Shown here in pieces: positions 59,801-64,000 of a DNA stretch of 64,000 bases (the first letter of the stretch is position 1; the number at the start of each line of letters is the position of its first letter). The stretch lies in NCBI GenBank assembly GCA_020081605.1, contig JAHREC010000013.1, positions 930,001-994,000 on the forward strand, written 5' to 3'. Origin of the DNA: Albifimbria verrucaria. Its lineage: Eukaryota; Ascomycota; Sordariomycetes; Hypocreales; Stachybotryaceae. The notes below the pieces were generated by a model. The model saw nothing but the letters and a program-made list of their open reading frames with translations, had not been told where the DNA came from and ran no database searches. Both the position numbers and the translations under genes were made by a program.

Positions 59801-61274
59801 TATGCACGTCGGAGAATTGGGCAAGGAACTGTGTCGTTGAAACTCCAGGATGCCAGGGTCTGGCTGGAGAGGAGATTGGTCAGTGAAGATGGTTTGTTAC
59901 GGTTGAAGAAAGTTTAAAAGGGCCTATTACATGAAACCATGATCACGTAACTGTCGATTCAACGTGGAATGACTTGCATCTCAATTGCTTGGTGGACGAT
60001 CCCAGTCAGGTAGTCTCTAGATAGGCTGGGACAAGCTTGGTAAAGGAACTGGTTACAGGCTGGCACAACAGTGGTGGATGGCTAACGCCACAGACCTCAG
60101 CTGTAAGGAATAAAAACATTTGTTCCAACCGGGCCTGGCAAGGAAACGCCACAAGTTATACAAAAATTACAAGTCCAAAACAACAGGTGATGACAGCATG
60201 GCTAGCCTCGCGATTGAACCCATTATGGGAAGACGTTGCGCTGCTGGAGTGCAGGGTAAGCACAGCCAGCCAGCCAATTGCGGGCTGGCCAGCGGCCTGT
60301 CTTCGTCTTGGTGCCTACGGCGAGGAACCTGCTCAATTCGGGTCTACTGTCTTCGAGAAGTGACCGTTCCAAGGTTGTTTTAGCCTCCCGGAACGCAGAC
60401 GTGTGACTGGCTTGCACGTACGTCAAACGGACACGGAGAACCTGTCATCACTTTGAGGCGGCTTGGCAGCTCCGTTGTGGTTCTCTGCGAATGTTTCGAA
60501 GTGGGACGTGTTCGTTGGATGGGGACGTGCACCTGCTGGGGTGTGTTCCGTGGCCTGGGCTTTTGGTTTAGGTGCTGACGTTGGTATGTTAGGGGTGGTT
60601 GAGTTGAGGTTGTTGGATCTTGGTCACAAAGACAGTGAGTTTACATACCGACAATTCTCAATTGCTACACGAACAATTCAGAAACAATTGTTCACAGCAA
60701 CTTGCCTCTTTCAACCACGGACATTTTATTCACCTGTACAGGGAGGCCACGTTGGTGCCACAGATTCGGGGCTGCTAGGGGGACCAGATATCCTGCGACG
60801 GTTTCAACACGTCCGAGCGGTTTCAGGCCAGTGCGTCTCCGCCCTCTTGCACTCTCGCCCCCAAGATCGCCCAACCCTGAGCTGAACCCGCGTGCCCTGA
60901 AGCACGCGAACCAACGGGGAACTACAGCCTGGATGTTTCTTCTTGAGGAAAGCGCCCGGACTGGTCGACATCGAAATCGGGCTCCCGCGGCTGACATGTG
61001 GATACATTTGGGGTCGATCGTGACGCTCGGGCTGGAGTGGTTGAGGGCAGAAATGGTCAACGGTAAGCAATTCAGGTGGGCGAGGCATGGCCCTGGCGTT
61101 GCCAATTGTAAATCTGAGTTTGCGCAGCTGTTTCTTCTTCTCTCCTGCCTTCATCTTCTCTTCGTCTTGTGTGTTTGTCTTGATACTTCTGCTTGTAATT
61201 GGGAACTGCATCGCCGTGTCTGTCAGCAGCTTCTAGTGTTGGCGAGGAACGTCCTGTAAGCTGCTGGTTCAAGC
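56873..61274. other. gene-poor intergenic region with AT-rich segment
   Basis: 4.4 kb with at most one small candidate gene (57956-58261, minus). The part from about 58600 to 59900 is AT-rich and CG-poor, similar in character to 28700-29700. Open frames at 60463-61259 look like chance. Confidence 0.45.
57956..58261 (-). CDS. candidate small protein, 101 residues, unknown
   Basis: Unbroken frame from ATG 58261 with protein-like, charged composition: MDESDLSSKRVHVGVPRNVR at the start, a basic stretch EKRIEKMEKSSFQ, an amphipathic AEEALYLHLATG and a basic end AKAKRRA. No signal peptide or membrane span, and no recognised domain. It stands alone in a gene-poor interval. It is more gene-like than the surrounding open frames, but could still be chance. 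Confidence 0.3.
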   Translation of the reverse strand: MDESDLSSKRVHVGVPRNVRLDEPSPTFSRPVAPTVTTNASPEKRIEKMEKSSFQKSAEEALYLHLATGDSQRHMQSMGQSRRIPSPLAPFSHMAKAKRRA

Positions 61275-64000
61275 TTGGGTAAACAGCCGGTCTCTTGCTC
61301 GTGGATAAGGACAAGCATCAATTGGACTAGAAGAACCCAGAGCATCTTCTTACGACGCCAATTGCCACCCACGAATCGCTACAACCAACCTCTGGGATCA
61401 ACATACGACAAAGCAAACTCGCTTTCATACTCGCCGTCACCGACATGCTCCGATTATGACCTTCTTCGACCCAACGACGACCGACGGGCTTCATCCGACC
61501 AGATACTGGTCTAGTACGGGGCCATGAACGCCAACGCGAGCGCGCGCCAACATTGCCCGGCCAGGAAAGCGGCAGACCTTGACTGGCCTTGATCCTTATC
61601 ATCGCTTGCTGCGGAAACCCAGGAGCAGCCCAGTCTGCCATACGCCGCAGCGCAGGCGTCATTCAGTGTGCCGCGCCCTTCGCTTCCGCCGTCCACTGGG
61701 CCAGAAGAGCCACTCTCTGCTAGTACCAATGCCATTGGGGATCTTTCATCATCAATTGATGATGAGATCTTTTCCGAGGACAGCCCGCGGCTGCGAATGC
61801 CTCTGAAAGCGGCGACCACTGCTACGCTCCGTCGAGTGGACGTACCGCAGCCAGTAACTGTGAACAGACCACAATCGCAATATTCTTCACAACGTGAGAA
61901 AGGCGACATTGCTGACACAAGGCTTTCCTGGCGACCCTTGTTTTTATACCGACGCATATTAATAGCCCTGGCGGCTTTATTCTTTCTTCTAATCGTAATT
62001 ATCGAAGTCCTCTTGGCTGTGTCCAACAGGCGAATTGGACTTTTAATGCTACTTCGGCATCGCGACACCTCTGGCAGTATGGTTCAGCACTCGTTGGCGT
62101 GGTGCTGGTTGGTATTTGGGCTAGGGTCGAGTTCCAAGCCAAGGCGTCGGCCCCTGGATACGACTCTCCAAAGGTTTCGCGCGGGCCGAGCAGTCGCTTC
62201 TGCTGGATTACTTGTCCATGACCCAACCTCAAGCCATATGGCGTGCGTACCAGAACGGCGACGTAATCGTTGTCGGATCGACGGTCATCAGCATGCTGCT
62301 TCTGGGGCTTGTCTTTGTGGCCGCAACGCTCGTCACCCCTTTCACGATCCCGACAATGGTGCCTAATGCGCCAGTAACACTCCGATCAGCTTTTGTCGAC
62401 GATTCGAGTGCGTTGGGAGGGATTGGGAATTGGCCGTATGTGAGCATGCTGGAGTTGCAGACGACAAACCTCGGCCCGCCCGCTGGCGTGTCGACGCAGT
62501 TTGCGTTCCAGACCTTCGACAGCCCCTTTAGGTCACCAACGCTCCTGAACACGACCGTCGATGGGTTTACAAGTGGATTGACTTGTCAACCGGCCAGTGT
62601 AACATTGACGGGCTTGCAGAAGGTGAATAGCACACAAGTCTTCATGAATGTGACAGTGTCAACACCAGAATGCAGAACGAAACAAGGCCTATCATTAATA
62701 CAGACTATTGTGCCGGGACAAGATAACCTTCCAAAACAAGTTCTCGCGTTGCAAGCTGGTAGCTGTGGAGGCTCTTTCTCACTAGATGACCAACGCATTA
62801 TCGTGTTGTCGGGATCGCTCCGAGTCGACCCTGGCGCTGTTGAAGCACTTCAGCCGCCCTCAGCGAAAGCCCTCGTTGGCATTAGCTTGACGTCAGCCAT
62901 GGCCATGATGTGTCAACCAAATTACGCAATCACGAACCTGCGCGTAGTGAGGAACCAGACTGACCTATTATCGGAACCGAGTATCGAGGCGAATGGTGCC
63001 GGCAACAGAGTTCTGCCCAACGTTCACCCCTGGGAGATCGCCGAGGCACACTTTGCCTCATATGAAAACAGACCCTCGGGTCCGGGATTTTTGGAGTCAC
63101 CTCTCAGCTTTACTTTGGCCAGTCTGTGATCGACATGGATGAGCCTACAGCTGCAGTGATAACAACGCATATGAAGCGTTCTGGCGAAACACCACGACTA
63201 TCTGGCCTGCAAGATCCTCAGATCATGATGGAAATGGTCCAAGAGTACTTCCGTCAGTACTTTGCTCTCATTGCCGCGAGCGGCTTGACCGAAAGCGCAT
63301 CGGTACCGTCGACAGCGGCGGCCATTATTATGCGCCAACGACTCATTATGCGAGCACTCTCAACCCATTTTGCTGCGGCCATGTTAGGGTTGTGCGGTAT
63401 TGGCACACTGATCCTCACCCTCTACGTACCCAAAAGAGGCTTCCTCCCTCGCGATCCCGGTTCGATAGCAGGTGTAGCTTCGCTCTTGGCAAACAGCTCG
63501 GGTCTTCTCCAGACGCTGCGAGGAACTGGAGGGCTGGACATGGTGACCATTGAGGAAAGGCTTGAGCAGAAAGTGTACTACGTTGATGTACAGGACATGG
63601 ATCCTAACAACAGATCCGCAATACCGTCTTTTCGCATACGCGGTGGAAAGGGGCGTCACACCAACCTTACATCTATGGTACGAAAAGCTCCACGCCTTGG
63701 GAGAAGCCGCTATCGCTGCGCTGGCTCATCAGACTCATGGCTGGCTTTGTCATAATCGCCTTGATCATTGTGCTGGAAGCAGGGTTACAGGCATCGAAAC
63801 AAGGCAATGGCTTCGCATTAGTGAGCGACAGAATGACCGGTAACCAATATCTTATTTGGACGTTATTGCCGATATTCATTCTGTTACCGCTGTCGGAATA
63901 CTTGCTTTTGACCGACTTTTACACCAGAGCTACCGCACCATTTTTACGCCTCCTTAGTGGTGCCGACTTTGACGAGTCGCTGGGGTTAAAGTTACTTGAT
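61275..64000 (+). CDS. DUF3433 multi-pass membrane protein, 3' end cut by window
   Basis: DUF3433 proteins are large fungal membrane proteins of unknown function, usually with two copies of the domain. Visible are a disordered Ser/Pro-rich N-terminus and a first span (ILIALAALFFLLIVIIEVLL). A second span is followed by IWARVEFQAKAS and PWIRLSKGFARAEQSLLLDY, then VIVVGSTVISMLLLGLVFVA. An N-glycosylation-rich extracellular-type region follows (several NxT/S), then further spans. The second domain copy starts near 63690 (PLSLRWLIRLMAGFVII) and runs off the window. The start is uncertain: the frame is open from 61275 without an ATG, and an in-phase intron 61509-61622 with a weak GTCTAG donor would remove two stops. 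Deletions include the C run 62151-62154 and further frame changes near 62020, 63110 and 63680. Confidence 0.8.

Overview
This looks like a window from a filamentous ascomycete (Pezizomycotina, probably Sordariomycetes). The evidence is short GT-AG introns of about 50-70 nt with CTAAC-type branch sites, moderately GC-rich C/G-ending codons, a fungal elongation factor 3 gene, and fungal-only families (Asp f 4-like secreted protein, DUF3433 membrane protein, GYF protein, TRPY channel). The species cannot be fixed from the sequence.

Layout. 1-1847 (-) is the 5' part of a PlsB-type glycerol-3-phosphate/DHAP acyltransferase gene, divergent from POP4 (2437-3112, +). A small membrane protein follows (3470-4153, +). 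A GYF-domain protein (5575-10318, +) converges on the TPR protein EMW1/TTC27 (10872-13913, -). After a 5.4 kb gene-poor stretch come an amino-acid permease (19361-21210, +) and an MDR-family oxidoreductase (23983-25021, +). Next are a secreted protein of about 21 thirteen-residue repeats (25789-27116, -), elongation factor 3 (29945-33431, -) and a 1273-residue protein with an HExxH motif (35659-39762, +). Glutaminyl-tRNA synthetase (40043-42033, -) is divergent from a macro-domain protein (42905-43596, +), and a YVC1-type vacuolar TRP channel follows (43924-46184, -). The rest is a DUF-type AAA+ ATPase (50040-53246, +), an Asp f 4-like secreted protein (55988-56872, +) and the 5' part of a DUF3433 gene running off the right end.

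The genes are a mixture: housekeeping translation and RNA functions (EF-3, GlnRS, Pop4, Emw1, GYF), membrane transport and signalling (permease, YVC1, DUF3433), lipid synthesis, and secreted or lineage-specific proteins. No biosynthetic cluster, transposase, CRISPR array or rRNA/tRNA gene is visible.

Almost every gene is broken by single-base deletions, overwhelmingly a run of four C/G where the reading frame needs five. With one base restored at each site and the introns removed, the coding lengths come out as exact multiples of three (for example 1055 residues for EF-3). I read this as a sequence-quality artefact, not pseudogenisation. All CDS coordinates below span these apparent breaks.
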